A DNA stretch of 64,000 nt from Nodosilinea sp. LEGE 07298 (GCF_015207265.1 NZ_JADEXE010000002.1:1-64000), one strand, 5' to 3'. Counted from the first letter of the stretch, positions 8,377 to 17,756 are shown. Numbers and translations: made by a program. The notes: generated by a model not told the origin, from the letters alone.

Positions 8377-11300
8377 CTACAACGCCTCAATGGGTTGCCA
8401 ATCACCCGAGAAGAGGAAGGCCGCCCAGTAGTAGGGATGAGCATAGGCAGGGTCTGCTAGCAGCGCGAGCTGGACCTGGCGCAGGGCAACGCTGCGACCT
8501 TCGCCCTGGAGTAGGTGCTGGTAGTAGCGCTCCATCAGATCGGCAGTAGCCTGGTCATCAACTTTCCATAGGCTCATCAGCTGGCTTTCGGCCCCGGCCA
8601 TGACAAAGGCACGGCGCAGGCCATAAACGCCTTCACCGTTCGCAACATCTCCCACACCAGTTTCGCAGGCGCTGAGCACCACCAGGCGAGTGCCGCGCAG
8701 GTCCAAACTCGCGGCTTCTAACGCGGTAAAAACACCGTCTTCACCGACACTGTCTCGGGTATTGAACCCGGCCAGGGCCAGCCCCGATCGCAGCAGCGGA
8801 TTCTCGCGGCTGGTGGGGCGATTGGCAGCGGGCAAAGGGCTACTGCTGAGCGGCGATGCAGAGACGATATTAATCTCGCCGCGACTGTCAACCGGGGGTA
8901 TAAACTCAACATCCTCAAGAAAGAAGCCGTGGGTGGCCAAGTGCAGGATGCTCGGCCCCTGCACCTGCTTGAGGGCACTTTCGCTAGCCTCGGTCTCGGT
9001 GAGCATGATGGGGTTGGATAGCAGGGGGGCAATGGCGTTGACCTCGCGCTCGGTACCGGGCAGGGGGCCAAAGCGCAGGTCGGCGATGTCGGTGGAGCGC
9101 TGGTCGGTGGCCCTCGTCCCCGACCCCTCTGCCTGGGGGCGAGGGGAGGCAGAGGTACCCGCCGCTAAAGTGGCACCCTCCGCAGCGGCGGTGTCGTAGT
9201 TGGGGTTGGCCAAGATGACCGGAGGCTGGCGGCTAGCGATAGGGATTTGCAGCCGCCGCAGGTCGCGGCCTGTGGTCAGGTGGGTGAGGGTGTAGGTCTC
9301 GGCCAGGTAGCGGTCTTGCTCATCCACCAGGGCCGCAAAGGGCACCAGGTTGAGCTGACCATCGGGGGAGAGCAGCAGGTGGGTGGCATTGCCCAGCAGG
9401 GGTCGAATGGGGGCCATGAGCTGCTCATCGAGGGCGCGAGCCTGAGTGAGAGAAGTGGGCGTGCGGGTGGCGTTGAGAAAGGCAACGGCGACCTCGTCAA
9501 TGGTGGCGGCTTCGCCCAGCTCGACCCATTGGGGGTCGCCTGTGGAATGAAGAATGTAGGCGGCGTAGCTGGGGCTGCCCCAGCTTCCCGCTCCAGTCGG
9601 GTCAAAGGGGAAATAGCGCACCAGTTCGACCAACGCCGCATCGGCGGGAATGAGAGCCTGGATGGCCTCAATTTCGACCGGCTCGGTGGCCGTGCGGAAT
9701 TCGGCACTGCGGCGCGAAAGATCGGTTTCTAAGGCGTCAACCTGCTGGCGCAGGGCATCGATTTCGACTCGATAGGCAGCGGGCTCTTGATTGCCCAGGC
9801 CGCCATAGAGGCGGGTGGCCAGCTGGCTTTGGGCGGCTGTGTAGCGATCGAGCAGGGGAGCTAGCTCAGGGCTGAGGTTTTGCCGCAGCAACTGCTGGGT
9901 ATCGGTGACGGCATCGAGAATGCGCCCCTTGCGCCGCAGCACCGTGGTCAGAGCCAGACGCCCTGCCGCGAGGTTTTGCGGCGCACCCTGAAGATGCAGG
10001 GAGAGTGCTCTGTTAGTGGTGCCGGATAGGGTAGCGATGTAGGCTTGCTTGCGCGCCTCAGAGCCAATGGCCAGGTTGAGGGCCAGGTTGGTTTCTTCAA
10101 TGGCAACGCCACGATTTAGAACCGCAATGCTTTGAGATGTATTGCCCTGGGTAGAGTAGAGGATTGCCAAATTATTCAAGCTAGTGGCGACATAGGGATG
10201 AGTTTTGCCTAAGGCTGTTTCAAAAATCGAGAGCGATCGCTCAAAGAGCAGTTCTGCGGCATTGTAGTTGCCCTGATCTTGGTAAATACTGGCTAAATTG
10301 TTGAGGCTGGTGGCGACATTAGGATGGCTCTCACCTAAGGCCGTTTCATAGATCGAGAGCGATCGCTCAAAGAGCAGTACTGCGGCACTGTAGCTACCCT
10401 GATCTTGGTAGAGGAGTGCCAAGTTATTGAGGCTAGTGGCGACATTAGGATGGCTCTCGCCTAAAGCTGTTTCTTGAATCGAGAGCGATCGCTCAAAAAG
10501 CGGTTCTGCGGCACTGTAGTTGCCCTGGGATTGGTAGAGGGTTGCCAAGCCATTGAGGCTATCGGCAACATCGGGATGGGTCTCGCCTAAGACCGTTTCC
10601 GAAATCGAAAGCGATCGCTCAAAGAGCGATGCTGCAGCACTGTAGTTGCCCTGGGATTGGTAGAGGGTTGCCAAGCCATTGAGGCTATCGGCAACATCGG
10701 GATGGGTCTCGCCTAAGGCCGTTTCCGAAATCGAAAGCGATCGCTCAAAGAGCTGTTCTGCGGCACTGTAGTTGCCCTGAGCTTGGTAGAGTTCTGCTAA
10801 ATTATTCAGGCTGGTGGCGACAGCAGGGTGGCTCTCACCTAAGGCCGTTTCATTAATGTTGAGGGCGCGCAGTAAGAGGGGTTCTGCGGCACTGTAGTTG
10901 CCCTGGTCATAGTAGAAGAGTGCCAAATTATTTAAGCTTTGGGCGACATCGGGATGGCTCTCGCCTAAGGCCGTTTCTCGAATCGAGAGCGATCGCTCAT
11001 AGAGCGGTGCTGCCGCACTGTAGTTGCCCTGGGCTCGGTAAAGTTCTGCCAAATTGTTCAAGCTATCGGCAACAAAAGGATGGCTCTCGCCTAAAGCTGT
11101 TTCAAAAATCGAGAGCGATCGCTCATAGAACGGTGCTGCGGCACTGTAGTTGCCCTGGGCTTTGTAGAAGAATGCCAAATTGTTGAGGCTAGCAGCAACA
11201 GCGGGATGGGTCTTGCCTAAGGCCGTTTCTAGAAGTTGTAAAACTTGTTCTGCTAAAGGAATTGCTTCGGCGTATCGCCCCTGTTGATACAGCTCAACAA

Positions 11301-11535
11301 TCTGTTGATTGAGTGCATCGGCTTCAGCCAGGGGCTCTGCTGGAGCCTGAGCCAGCCCGATAGATGGCTGAGCGGGGAGCTTATGCGCCTTCGCATCCAA
11401 CTCTCTAGCCACGACCGCCTGCCCCACCCCGGCAGTCCCAGCCAGCCCGGCCATCACCAGACCGCTAACAGCCAGTCGAGCCAGAGGTTGTAGCCCGAAC
11501 CCGGCCTGAACCTGGTGCTGTCGTCGCTGGTTCAT
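8377..11535 (-). CDS. Secreted TPR-CHAT protease-like protein (1052 aa)
   Basis: The N-terminus has a hydrophobic signal-like segment (about residues 18-44, ending GQAVVA). Nine 42-residue TPR repeats of the kinesin-light-chain type follow (SLNNLAxLYxxQGNYSAAxxL plus ERSLSIxETALGExHPxVA, about 95-480), some nearly identical. The CHAT domain is C-terminal (about 680-1052), with catalytic His869 in HLATHGFF and Cys957 in LSACETG. CHAT is a caspase-clan peptidase fold. It is preceded by promoter motif copy 3 (26 nt before the ATG) and followed by the caspase-like gene. Each repeat carries a HIP1 octamer in the ERSLSI codons, which makes the DNA prone to repeat-number change. Confidence 0.9.
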   Translation of the reverse strand: MNQRRQHQVQAGFGLQPLARLAVSGLVMAGLAGTAGVGQAVVARELDAKAHKLPAQPSIGLAQAPAEPLAEADALNQQIVELYQQGRYAEAIPLAEQVLQLLETALGKTHPAVAASLNNLAFFYKAQGNYSAAAPFYERSLSIFETALGESHPFVADSLNNLAELYRAQGNYSAAAPLYERSLSIRETALGESHPDVAQSLNNLALFYYDQGNYSAAEPLLLRALNINETALGESHPAVATSLNNLAELYQAQGNYSAAEQLFERSLSISETALGETHPDVADSLNGLATLYQSQGNYSAAASLFERSLSISETVLGETHPDVADSLNGLATLYQSQGNYSAAEPLFERSLSIQETALGESHPNVATSLNNLALLYQDQGSYSAAVLLFERSLSIYETALGESHPNVATSLNNLASIYQDQGNYNAAELLFERSLSIFETALGKTHPYVATSLNNLAILYSTQGNTSQSIAVLNRGVAIEETNLALNLAIGSEARKQAYIATLSGTTNRALSLHLQGAPQNLAAGRLALTTVLRRKGRILDAVTDTQQLLRQNLSPELAPLLDRYTAAQSQLATRLYGGLGNQEPAAYRVEIDALRQQVDALETDLSRRSAEFRTATEPVEIEAIQALIPADAALVELVRYFPFDPTGAGSWGSPSYAAYILHSTGDPQWVELGEAATIDEVAVAFLNATRTPTSLTQARALDEQLMAPIRPLLGNATHLLLSPDGQLNLVPFAALVDEQDRYLAETYTLTHLTTGRDLRRLQIPIASRQPPVILANPNYDTAAAEGATLAAGTSASPRPQAEGSGTRATDQRSTDIADLRFGPLPGTEREVNAIAPLLSNPIMLTETEASESALKQVQGPSILHLATHGFFLEDVEFIPPVDSRGEINIVSASPLSSSPLPAANRPTSRENPLLRSGLALAGFNTRDSVGEDGVFTALEAASLDLRGTRLVVLSACETGVGDVANGEGVYGLRRAFVMAGAESQLMSLWKVDDQATADLMERYYQHLLQGEGRSVALRQVQLALLADPAYAHPYYWAAFLFSGDWQPIEAL
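10100..11250 (-). repeat. Nine tandem 126-bp coding repeats (TPR units)
   Basis: Direct DNA repeats encode the 42-aa TPR units. The pair around 10,500-10,780 is nearly identical. Seven of the units keep a GCGATCGC palindrome at the same position. Confidence 0.85.
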
Positions 11536-11561
11536 AAAAATTACCTTTTACGTGCTAACAG

Positions 11562-11593
11562 CCTATATCGCTGCCGGACGTGAACTGATTCAC
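11562..11593 (-). promoter_or_regulatory. Regulon promoter motif, copy 3 (TPR-CHAT/caspase operon)
   Basis: On the minus strand: GTGAATCAG, 15 nt, GATATAGG. It lies 26 nt before the ATG at 11535. Confidence 0.7.
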
Positions 11594-11651
11594 CTCGACA
11601 AATCAACGCTAGCGGCGTTGAAGTCACCGCTTAATCGCCCATCGCCCTGAG

Positions 11652-12575
11652 CTAGTTGAGAATGCGTGGAACCTTCACCGCGACGTTCACCAGTCCCTCT
11701 CCGGTCTCTGAGTTGGTCACTTCGCCAGAGTTCAGCGCCACAATGCGAATTTCGTCATTCATCAGGGTCAAAATTGGCCCGCCCGACGAGCCGCCATAGG
11801 TATCGCAGAGGTGCAGCACCACCTCTTGCTCTTCACCCACAATGCTGCATCCCACGTGGGCGCTGGCTGTTTCGCCAGGGTTATAGACTGGGAAATCGCC
11901 AGAGTAGCCCATCATGACCAGGTTTTCGGCAAAGGGCTGCTCGGCCAGGGCCTCAGTAGAGAGGGGGGCCATCCCCAGAGTGCCGTACTTTTGCCCCAAG
12001 GGCTGGTCGAGGGTGACCAAGGCCCAGTCGTCCGGGTTGGGTTTGCGCCCGTCAGCAAAGTCGGTACCTAGCAACAGAGGTTCTACATTGGCGATATCGT
12101 CTGGGCTCGCCACCTGACCATCAATCAGGTTGGGCTTAAATTGAATATTGCGAGCTAGCTCTCCAGTCTCTGAATCAATGATGCAGTGGGCGCTGGTGAG
12201 CACAATGTCTTCGGCCACCAGAGAGCCGGTGCAAATATAAGCGCTGCCATCGGCGGCGAGGCCAGAAATTCGCCCCACCGCCGACCAGGGGTAAGCCTGA
12301 CTAGTCACCGGTACCCGCTTGTCTTCACCAATCACAGCGCGGCTGCCCTCGGCAGGGTTGCTGGAGATAGTCAGCCCTGCGGGAATGATCGGCTCGCTGA
12401 CCTCTAGATCGAGCCCCAGCTCTGAGGGCGCGCTGCCCGCATCCGCTAGAATCGGGCCTACAGTTAGCTCTCTGGCCACCAGAGACGACGATGGGCGTAG
12501 TGCCTCGGGTAGGTAGCTGGTCAAGCCCAGTACCAGGCCGAAGGCGGCAGTACCGAAAGAGAAAAAGAGGTGCAT
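11652..12575 (-). CDS. Secreted trypsin-like (S1/V8-type) serine protease
   Basis: A 307-aa exported protease. The N-terminal MHLFFSFGTAAFGLVLGL is a signal peptide, followed by a propeptide-like region to about residue 90. The triad is visible (numbered from the chosen ATG): His130 in LTSAHC, Asp183 in DDWALV, and Ser264 in GGSSGGP. The fold and spacing resemble glutamyl-endopeptidase/V8-like secreted proteases. I chose the ATG at 12575, with TTGGAG 8-9 nt upstream, over a TTG at 12590. Motif copy 4 lies 40 nt upstream, and the divergent motif copy 5 serves the neighbouring TPR-CHAT gene. Likely an extracellular or periplasmic effector or activator in the locus. Confidence 0.88.
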   Translation of the reverse strand: MHLFFSFGTAAFGLVLGLTSYLPEALRPSSSLVARELTVGPILADAGSAPSELGLDLEVSEPIIPAGLTISSNPAEGSRAVIGEDKRVPVTSQAYPWSAVGRISGLAADGSAYICTGSLVAEDIVLTSAHCIIDSETGELARNIQFKPNLIDGQVASPDDIANVEPLLLGTDFADGRKPNPDDWALVTLDQPLGQKYGTLGMAPLSTEALAEQPFAENLVMMGYSGDFPVYNPGETASAHVGCSIVGEEQEVVLHLCDTYGGSSGGPILTLMNDEIRIVALNSGEVTNSETGEGLVNVAVKVPRILN

Positions 12576-12615
12576 GGGGGTCAACTCCAAAAGAGGCGAA
12601 TTAGGTTCCTAGACG

Positions 12616-12647
12616 TATCTATGTCTGGAGGTACCGCACTGATTCAC
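12616..12647 (-). promoter_or_regulatory. Regulon promoter motif, copy 4 (trypsin-like protease)
   Basis: On the minus strand: GTGAATCAG, 15 nt, CATAGATA. It lies 40 nt before the ATG at 12575. Confidence 0.78.
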
Positions 12648-12699
12648 TTGGCGGCCCTAAAGTTGCCGATACTGCTGAAGGCCTTACTGAACTGGCTAA

Positions 12700-12731
12700 C
12701 TGGATAAGTTCACTTCACTCAGCCATATATG
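12700..12731 (+). promoter_or_regulatory. Regulon promoter motif, copy 5 (934-aa TPR-CHAT)
   Basis: CTGGATAAG, 15 nt, CATATATG. It lies 29 nt before the ATG at 12761 and 52 bp from the divergent copy 4, so the two genes share a control region. Confidence 0.7.
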
Positions 12732-12760
12732 CTGGTGTCGTTCCCGTCAGAGGGTTGCTT

Positions 12761-15565
12761 ATGCGTCATTCCGCAATGTGGGTTTGGTTGTTCGCGGCGG
12801 CGGTGCTGGCTGCTGGGCAAAGGCCTGGTCTATCGGTAGAGGTGCAAAATCTACACCCGGCTGAGGCAGAGGCCACGGTAGCTCAGGCTGGGGCAACTGA
12901 AGACCGCAAAGCCGAAGCCGATGCGCTATTCCAACAGGGCGTTCACCAGGTTGAGCAAAGCCAGTTTCGAGATGCATTGCAGTCCTGGGAAGCTGCACTA
13001 GCCCTCTATCAAGACATCGAAGACATTCAGGGGCAAGCCGATGCATTGACGGGTTTGGGGTTTATCCACTTGTCACTAAGCGACAACCGGGAGGCGATCG
13101 CCTACTACGAGCAAGCCCTACCGCTGTTCCAAGCCCTTGAAGACCTACAGGGGCAAGTCAGTGTGCTAACGAATCTGGGTTTTGCCCACTGGTCATTGAG
13201 CGATTATCGAGGGGCGATCGCCTACTACGAGCAAGCCCTGCCGCTGTTCCAAACTATAGAGAACCATGAGGGACCAGCTAGTGTTGTGCTAATGAATTTG
13301 GGGGCTGCCTACCAATCATTGAGTGATTACCGGAAGGCGATCGCTTACTACGAGCAAGCCCTGCCGGTGTTCCAAGCTCTCGAAGACCTGCAGGGGCAAG
13401 CCAGTGTGCTGATGAATTTGGGAGTTGCCTACCAATCATTGAGTGATTACTGGAAGGCGATCGCCTACTACGAGCAAGCCCTACCGCTGTTCCAAGCTCT
13501 CGAAAACCGTTACGGGCAAGCCAATGTACTGACTAATTTGGGGATTGCCTACAGGTCGTTGAGCGACTATCGAGGGGCGATCGCCTACTATGAGCAAGCC
13601 CTGCCGCTTTACCAAGCGATTGAAGACCAGCGGGGTCAAGCCAAGGTGCTGAATAATTTAGGGAATACCTACGGATCGTTGAACGACTATCGAGGGGCGA
13701 TCGCCTACTATGAGCGAGCCCTGCCGCTGTTCCAATCCCTCGAAGACCGGCAAGGGCAAGCCAAGGTGCTAGCCAATCTAGGTATTGCCTACGGAGCATT
13801 AAGCGACCATCGAGGAGCGATCGACTATCTTGAACAAGCCCTACCGTTATACCAAGCCATCGAAGACCGACAGGGGCAGGCCAATGCACTGACGGGTGTG
13901 GGGCTTGCCTACTGGTTTTTGAGTGACCACCGAGGGGCGATCGCCTACTACGAGCAAGCCCTACCGCTGTACCAAGCGATTGAAGATCGTTCCGGACAGA
14001 GCGCTTTACTGAGATACTTTGGAGCATTGCTAGCCGCACAAGAACAGCCTGAGCTGGCGATCGCATTCTACAAAGCCTCCGTCAACCTCCGCGAAAGCAT
14101 TCGTGCGGATCTCCAAGAGCTACCAGAAGACCTCCAATCGTCATACACAGAGTCTATTTCAGAGAGTTACCGAGAACTGGTGCGCTTGCTGCTAGAGCAA
14201 GATCGCGTGCTAGAAGCCCAGCAGGTTTTAGAACTGCTGCGGGTGCAAGAAATTGACGAGTACCTGCGCGATATGCGAGGCAATGCCCAGACTGCCGAGG
14301 GGCTTGACCTGTGGGAGGCCGAACAGCAGCTTTTGGCTATTTATATGGAGATGGTAGAAGCCGGGCAGGGCTTTGATGCTTTTCTTAATCGTCCTGAGGT
14401 GCAAGCCTTTACCCAGCAGCTCCAGCGCAACGCGCGCGGGCAAAACCTCAACCCTGAAACTTTGGTGCGGCTCCAAAATGACCTCAAGCAGTTAGACAAT
14501 GCCGTTCTGCTATACCCGCTCATTTTGGGAGACCGCCTAGAGCTGGTGCTGGTCACCCCCGAAGGCTTGACGCGCGAAACGGTTGCCATCGATCGCGTGC
14601 AGCTCAATCAATTGATTGCCACCTTTCGCACCGATATCACTGGCCGGAAGCCAGAAGTAGAACAGTCGGCCCAGCAGCTTTACGACTTGCTGATTCGGCC
14701 TTTAGCCCCCTACTTGGGTGAGACCCAAACCATTCTCTATGCCGCCGATGGTCAGCTGCGCTACTTTCCCCTGGCGGCGCTGCACGACGGCGAACAGTGG
14801 TTGGCGCAGCGGTTTAACGTCAACCTGATTACGGCGGCTTCGTTGACCGACTGGGGGCGATCGCAATCGGCTGACCTCTCGGTACTGGCCGGAGCATTTT
14901 CAGAAGGGAACCACCAAGTCAAAGTGGGCGACAAACTTTTGGACTATAACGGCTTGCCCCATGCGGGCATAGAGGTCGAGCGCATCGCCACCGACATTCC
15001 CGCTACCAAGGCCTATTTCAACCAAGACTTCAGCAGAGTCGCCGTCGAATCTCAACTGGAGAATCACTCCATTGTTCACTTCGCGACCCATGCCGAGTTT
15101 GTGGTGGGCAGTCCCCATGAGTCGTTTATTTTGTTTGGCAATGGCGATCGCGTTAACCTGCAAGAAATTGCCAATTGGTCGCTACCCGGTGTTGACCTGG
15201 TAGTGCTCAGCGCCTGTCAGACAGCAGTCAGCGGCGAACTGGGGCAGGGCGAAGAAATTTTGGGCTTTGGCTATCAGATCCAGCGCACGGGGGCCAGGGC
15301 GGCGATTGCATCGCTCTGGTACGTCAACGATGGCAGTACTCAGGTGTTAATGAATGCGTTTTACACCGCTTTGCAAAACGGCTACAGCCCAACGGAAGCG
15401 CTACGCCGTGCCCAGCAGGCTTTAATTGAAGGCGACCTGGCTCTCCTAGGTGAAGACATCCGCGCCGACTTTGAGCTGATTACCGCCGGTTCAGAACCAT
15501 CCAACAGCACCCTTAACCATCCCTACTACTGGGCACCCTTTATTTTGATCGGCAATGGGCTGTAG
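12761..15565 (+). CDS. Secreted TPR-CHAT protease-like protein (934 aa)
   Basis: A signal peptide (WVWLFAAAVLAAG) is followed by about nine to ten 40-residue TPRs of the LSDYRGAIAYYEQALPLFQ type (about 50-440), a helical linker, and a C-terminal CHAT domain (about 640-934). The catalytic pair is His777 (HFATHAEF) and Cys819 (LSACQTA), and the end is HPYYWAPFILIGNGL. This CHAT subtype is shared with the 1675-aa protein at 23,680, which has the same C-terminal residues, and is distinct from the 1052-aa protein. I chose the ATG at 12761, with AGAGGG 6 nt upstream, over a TTG at 12755. Confidence 0.9.
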   Translation: MRHSAMWVWLFAAAVLAAGQRPGLSVEVQNLHPAEAEATVAQAGATEDRKAEADALFQQGVHQVEQSQFRDALQSWEAALALYQDIEDIQGQADALTGLGFIHLSLSDNREAIAYYEQALPLFQALEDLQGQVSVLTNLGFAHWSLSDYRGAIAYYEQALPLFQTIENHEGPASVVLMNLGAAYQSLSDYRKAIAYYEQALPVFQALEDLQGQASVLMNLGVAYQSLSDYWKAIAYYEQALPLFQALENRYGQANVLTNLGIAYRSLSDYRGAIAYYEQALPLYQAIEDQRGQAKVLNNLGNTYGSLNDYRGAIAYYERALPLFQSLEDRQGQAKVLANLGIAYGALSDHRGAIDYLEQALPLYQAIEDRQGQANALTGVGLAYWFLSDHRGAIAYYEQALPLYQAIEDRSGQSALLRYFGALLAAQEQPELAIAFYKASVNLRESIRADLQELPEDLQSSYTESISESYRELVRLLLEQDRVLEAQQVLELLRVQEIDEYLRDMRGNAQTAEGLDLWEAEQQLLAIYMEMVEAGQGFDAFLNRPEVQAFTQQLQRNARGQNLNPETLVRLQNDLKQLDNAVLLYPLILGDRLELVLVTPEGLTRETVAIDRVQLNQLIATFRTDITGRKPEVEQSAQQLYDLLIRPLAPYLGETQTILYAADGQLRYFPLAALHDGEQWLAQRFNVNLITAASLTDWGRSQSADLSVLAGAFSEGNHQVKVGDKLLDYNGLPHAGIEVERIATDIPATKAYFNQDFSRVAVESQLENHSIVHFATHAEFVVGSPHESFILFGNGDRVNLQEIANWSLPGVDLVVLSACQTAVSGELGQGEEILGFGYQIQRTGARAAIASLWYVNDGSTQVLMNAFYTALQNGYSPTEALRRAQQALIEGDLALLGEDIRADFELITAGSEPSNSTLNHPYYWAPFILIGNGL

Positions 15566-15586
15566 CCAGCAGCTACAACCCATTGC
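15552..15586. terminator. Hairpin overlapping the TPR-CHAT stop codon
   Basis: GCAATGGG/CCCATTGC and TGTAGC/GCTACA form a 14-bp stem with one mismatch and a 5-nt loop. It lies between two convergent genes and has no T-run. Confidence 0.55.
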
Positions 15587-15640
15587 TCAGTAACGTGTGA
15601 CAGATCAACAATGGCTTTTCTCAGCTCTGAGCCCTTGCTT

Positions 15641-16222
15641 CTAAAACTCATCTTCGCTTAGGGCTTCTGTCTGGGCTTTGCCCTCTGGGACTGGGTGCAG
15701 GGTGACTTCGAGGGTGCTCCAGTACTCTATATCGTCTTCGATCGTAATGGCGAACTCGGCGGGGTCGCTAAAGGCGGAGAGGGCCATGCTGCGGCGAAAC
15801 TGCTGTTGCTCAACATCCCAGTCAATGCCGGTAGCGAAGCGCAGATCGCAGGTGCAGGTCCCTAAATCATCGACTGTGAGATTGTCGTTGGCCTGCACGT
15901 ACATAAATCGCAGGGTCTGACCCGAGTTGACATCCACGAGCTTGAAAACCGCATCGACAGGGTTGCCGTTTTTGACCGTGAGCTGGCTGTAGCCACTACC
16001 GATGGGCGGCGTGACATGGGTGCCAGTGGGTAAGGAGACCGGCAACCGCAGTGTGGGTAGCGTGGCGATGCCGTCAAGAGAGGCAGCGATTGGGGGAAAA
16101 CTGATGCGTTGAGGATTGGGCGTTAGAGAGGGCACCGCCGCCGCTAAACTGCACAGCCCAATCAAGGCCGCGATCCGTCGCAGACGCTGGGTTGGTCGAA
16201 GCGCAGTGGATATAACAGTCAT
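15641..16222 (-). CDS. Small secreted protein of the regulon, unknown function
   Basis: A 193-aa protein with an N-terminal signal segment (RRIAALIGLCSLAAAVPS). The mature part has a beta-rich domain, with LTVKNGNPVDAVFKLVDVNSGQ at its start, DLGTCTCDLRFATGIDWD in the middle and a conserved STLEVTLHPVPEGKA end. From memory this domain also occurs as a C-terminal extension of cyanobacterial TPR and kinase proteins; I know no assigned function. I chose the ATG at 16222, with GAGGA 8 nt upstream, over a TTG at 16249. Motif copy 6 lies 52 nt upstream. Confidence 0.75.
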   Translation of the reverse strand: MTVISTALRPTQRLRRIAALIGLCSLAAAVPSLTPNPQRISFPPIAASLDGIATLPTLRLPVSLPTGTHVTPPIGSGYSQLTVKNGNPVDAVFKLVDVNSGQTLRFMYVQANDNLTVDDLGTCTCDLRFATGIDWDVEQQQFRRSMALSAFSDPAEFAITIEDDIEYWSTLEVTLHPVPEGKAQTEALSEDEF

Positions 16223-16274
16223 GGTGAAAGTCCTCTGAGGTAATGGCAAAGAGGCCCTTGGGTCTCTCTGACCT

Positions 16275-16306
16275 TACCTATGGCTCAGTCTCAGAAACTT
16301 ATTCAC
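16275..16306 (-). promoter_or_regulatory. Regulon promoter motif, copy 6 (193-aa secreted protein)
   Basis: On the minus strand: GTGAATAAG, 15 nt, CATAGGTA. It lies 52 nt before the ATG at 16222. Confidence 0.8.
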
Positions 16307-16433
16307 TGGTTCAAAGATTCAGCGCCTGCCTATGCCAGCGTTAGCCTTAGGCGTCACAGCTCAATGTCGTCAGGGTCAACGCCTAACTCTCGCAAACCGG
16401 GTGGAGGGTAATTCTAATTTATCGCCCTCTCCC

Positions 16434-16465
16434 GTGAATAAGCTCTCTGACGCCAGACATAGCTA
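16434..16465 (+). promoter_or_regulatory. Regulon promoter motif, copy 7 (RTX protein)
   Basis: GTGAATAAG, 15 nt, CATAGCTA. It lies 50 nt before the ATG at 16516, divergent from copy 6. Confidence 0.8.
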
Positions 16466-16515
16466 TGAGTAACGCGCCGCAATTGGGCCGTTATTTGTAG
16501 CTAGGAGTTTTCACT

Positions 16516-17388
16516 ATGACTGTTATTTTTGGCAGCGACTTTGGCGATACAATCTTCGTTTCTCCAGACAACAGCAACGTTTATGCTGGAGCCGGAGACG
16601 ACTATATTTTTGGCAGCACTGGATTTGACACTATCGATGGCGGTGCTGGCTTTGATGTTGTGGACTACAGCTCGTTAAACACGCCGATTTCCTTAGAAGC
16701 AACTGGAGTCGTCAACAAAGGTTTGGCTGGCACTGATCAGATGTCTTCTATTGAAGCGATCGTCGCGCCTGCGGATCAATTTAATCTCATTGATGCCTCA
16801 ACACCGCTTAATTCTCCCGTATCCGTTGTGGTGGATTTGGCCCTCAATAGCTTGACCATTAACGGCATTCCTGGCGTTGATAGCCTTTCTAGAACTGTTG
16901 TCAACTTTACTGATGTGATTGGCACTAGCCAGGCCGATGTGATTTTTGGCGATGGTCAAGACAATATTCTCGCTGGCGCTGGCGGTGATGATTTCATCTT
17001 TGGCGATAGTGGAAATGATCTGCTGTTTGGCGGGTCGGGTAGCGATACCTTAATTGGCGGATTGGGTAATGATCTCCTAAGTGGTTATGGCTTTACCAGC
17101 GACGAGGTCGATATTTTGGTTGGCGGTGAAGGTAGTGATCTCTTCGTACTAGGAGATGCTCTTGGCTCCTATTATTTAGAGTCAGGCTACGCCATTATTG
17201 ATGACTTCAACCCTTTTGAGGGCGATCTAATTCAGGTTTTTGGTAGCGCTAGCAATTACTCGTTGTCATTTCAGCCGTTTACCTCTACCAATACTCTAGA
17301 CACGCTAATTTTCGCAGGCAGCGATCTGATTGGTGTGGTGGCTGGTACGACTAACGTAGTTCCAGCTCTAGATTTTGTGGCCGCCTAA
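16516..17388 (+). CDS. RTX-type calcium-binding protein
   Basis: A 290-aa acidic protein with no N-terminal signal peptide. It holds several RTX nonapeptides (GxGxDxIFG/LxGGxGxD) in two blocks: residues about 20-45 and 145-190, for example GAGGDDFIFGDSGNDLLFGG. RTX repeats fold into a beta-roll on Ca2+ binding, usually after type I secretion with a C-terminal signal. The hydrophobic C-terminus fits that pattern. AGGAG lies about 10 nt before the ATG. The nearest exporter parts in the window are the HlyD/ABC genes, but they are C39-type, so a different type I system may export it. It could be a surface matrix protein or a Ca2+-dependent cofactor of the proteases. Confidence 0.85.
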   Translation: MTVIFGSDFGDTIFVSPDNSNVYAGAGDDYIFGSTGFDTIDGGAGFDVVDYSSLNTPISLEATGVVNKGLAGTDQMSSIEAIVAPADQFNLIDASTPLNSPVSVVVDLALNSLTINGIPGVDSLSRTVVNFTDVIGTSQADVIFGDGQDNILAGAGGDDFIFGDSGNDLLFGGSGSDTLIGGLGNDLLSGYGFTSDEVDILVGGEGSDLFVLGDALGSYYLESGYAIIDDFNPFEGDLIQVFGSASNYSLSFQPFTSTNTLDTLIFAGSDLIGVVAGTTNVVPALDFVAA

Positions 17389-17489
17389 TTGACCCCAAAG
17401 ATTTACGCTAGTGGCGCATGGATAGGCTAAGGCTTTGGCTAACACTGTGCGCCCGCTCGCCCCTTACTTACCTATCGGGAGAACTCACG

Positions 17490-17732
17490 ATGAGACAGCC
17501 CCACGCTAACCACTGCATGCTGGCGCTCTATGGCCACCTGCTGAAGTACTTTTTGCTGAGTGTCGCTAGCGGCACGGTGACCTGTTTAGTGGCCTCTGTG
17601 TTGGGCGTGGGCTTTCTCGTGGAGGCCATTGCGGCGATTGTGCCCGCTCTGCTCTGGCGGGGGGTAGCGCTAATGCTCTGTTTGGGAGCGATGACGGTGA
17701 TCGTTGAGTCGCTGCTAGCCGGAGATGAATAA
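17490..17732 (+). CDS. Small membrane protein, two transmembrane helices
   Basis: An 80-aa protein. I chose the ATG at 17490 (GGGAGA 7 nt upstream); an in-frame ATG at 17418 has no good ribosome-binding site. Two hydrophobic helices (about residues 15-45 and 50-73) predict a hairpin in the membrane. No family recognised. It follows the RTX gene by 100 nt and may be read from the same promoter. Its stop codon lies inside promoter motif copy 8, so transcription of the next operon starts right at its end. Confidence 0.55.
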   Translation: MRQPHANHCMLALYGHLLKYFLLSVASGTVTCLVASVLGVGFLVEAIAAIVPALLWRGVALMLCLGAMTVIVESLLAGDE

Positions 17733-17756
17733 GTTCCTCTGGCCCAGCCATAGGTA
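17725..17756 (+). promoter_or_regulatory. Regulon promoter motif, copy 8 (sigma-like/DUF1822/CHASE2 operon)
   Basis: ATGAATAAG, 15 nt, CATAGGTA. It lies 64 nt before the ATG at 17821. If the downstream sigma-like protein reads this motif, the operon is autoregulated. Confidence 0.78.

Noticed and set aside
9247-9732. Long plus-strand frame opposite the TPR-CHAT gene
   Set aside because: A shadow of the CHAT-coding strand; no ribosome-binding site or domain.
10100-11250. Regular DNA repeats that could be mistaken for a CRISPR-like array
   Set aside because: The 126-bp period and continuous open frame show they are TPR-coding repeats.
17466-17476. ACTTACCTATC, like the second box of the regulon motif on the minus strand
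   Set aside because: No CTTATTCAC-type first box at the required 15-nt spacing and no gene in that direction.
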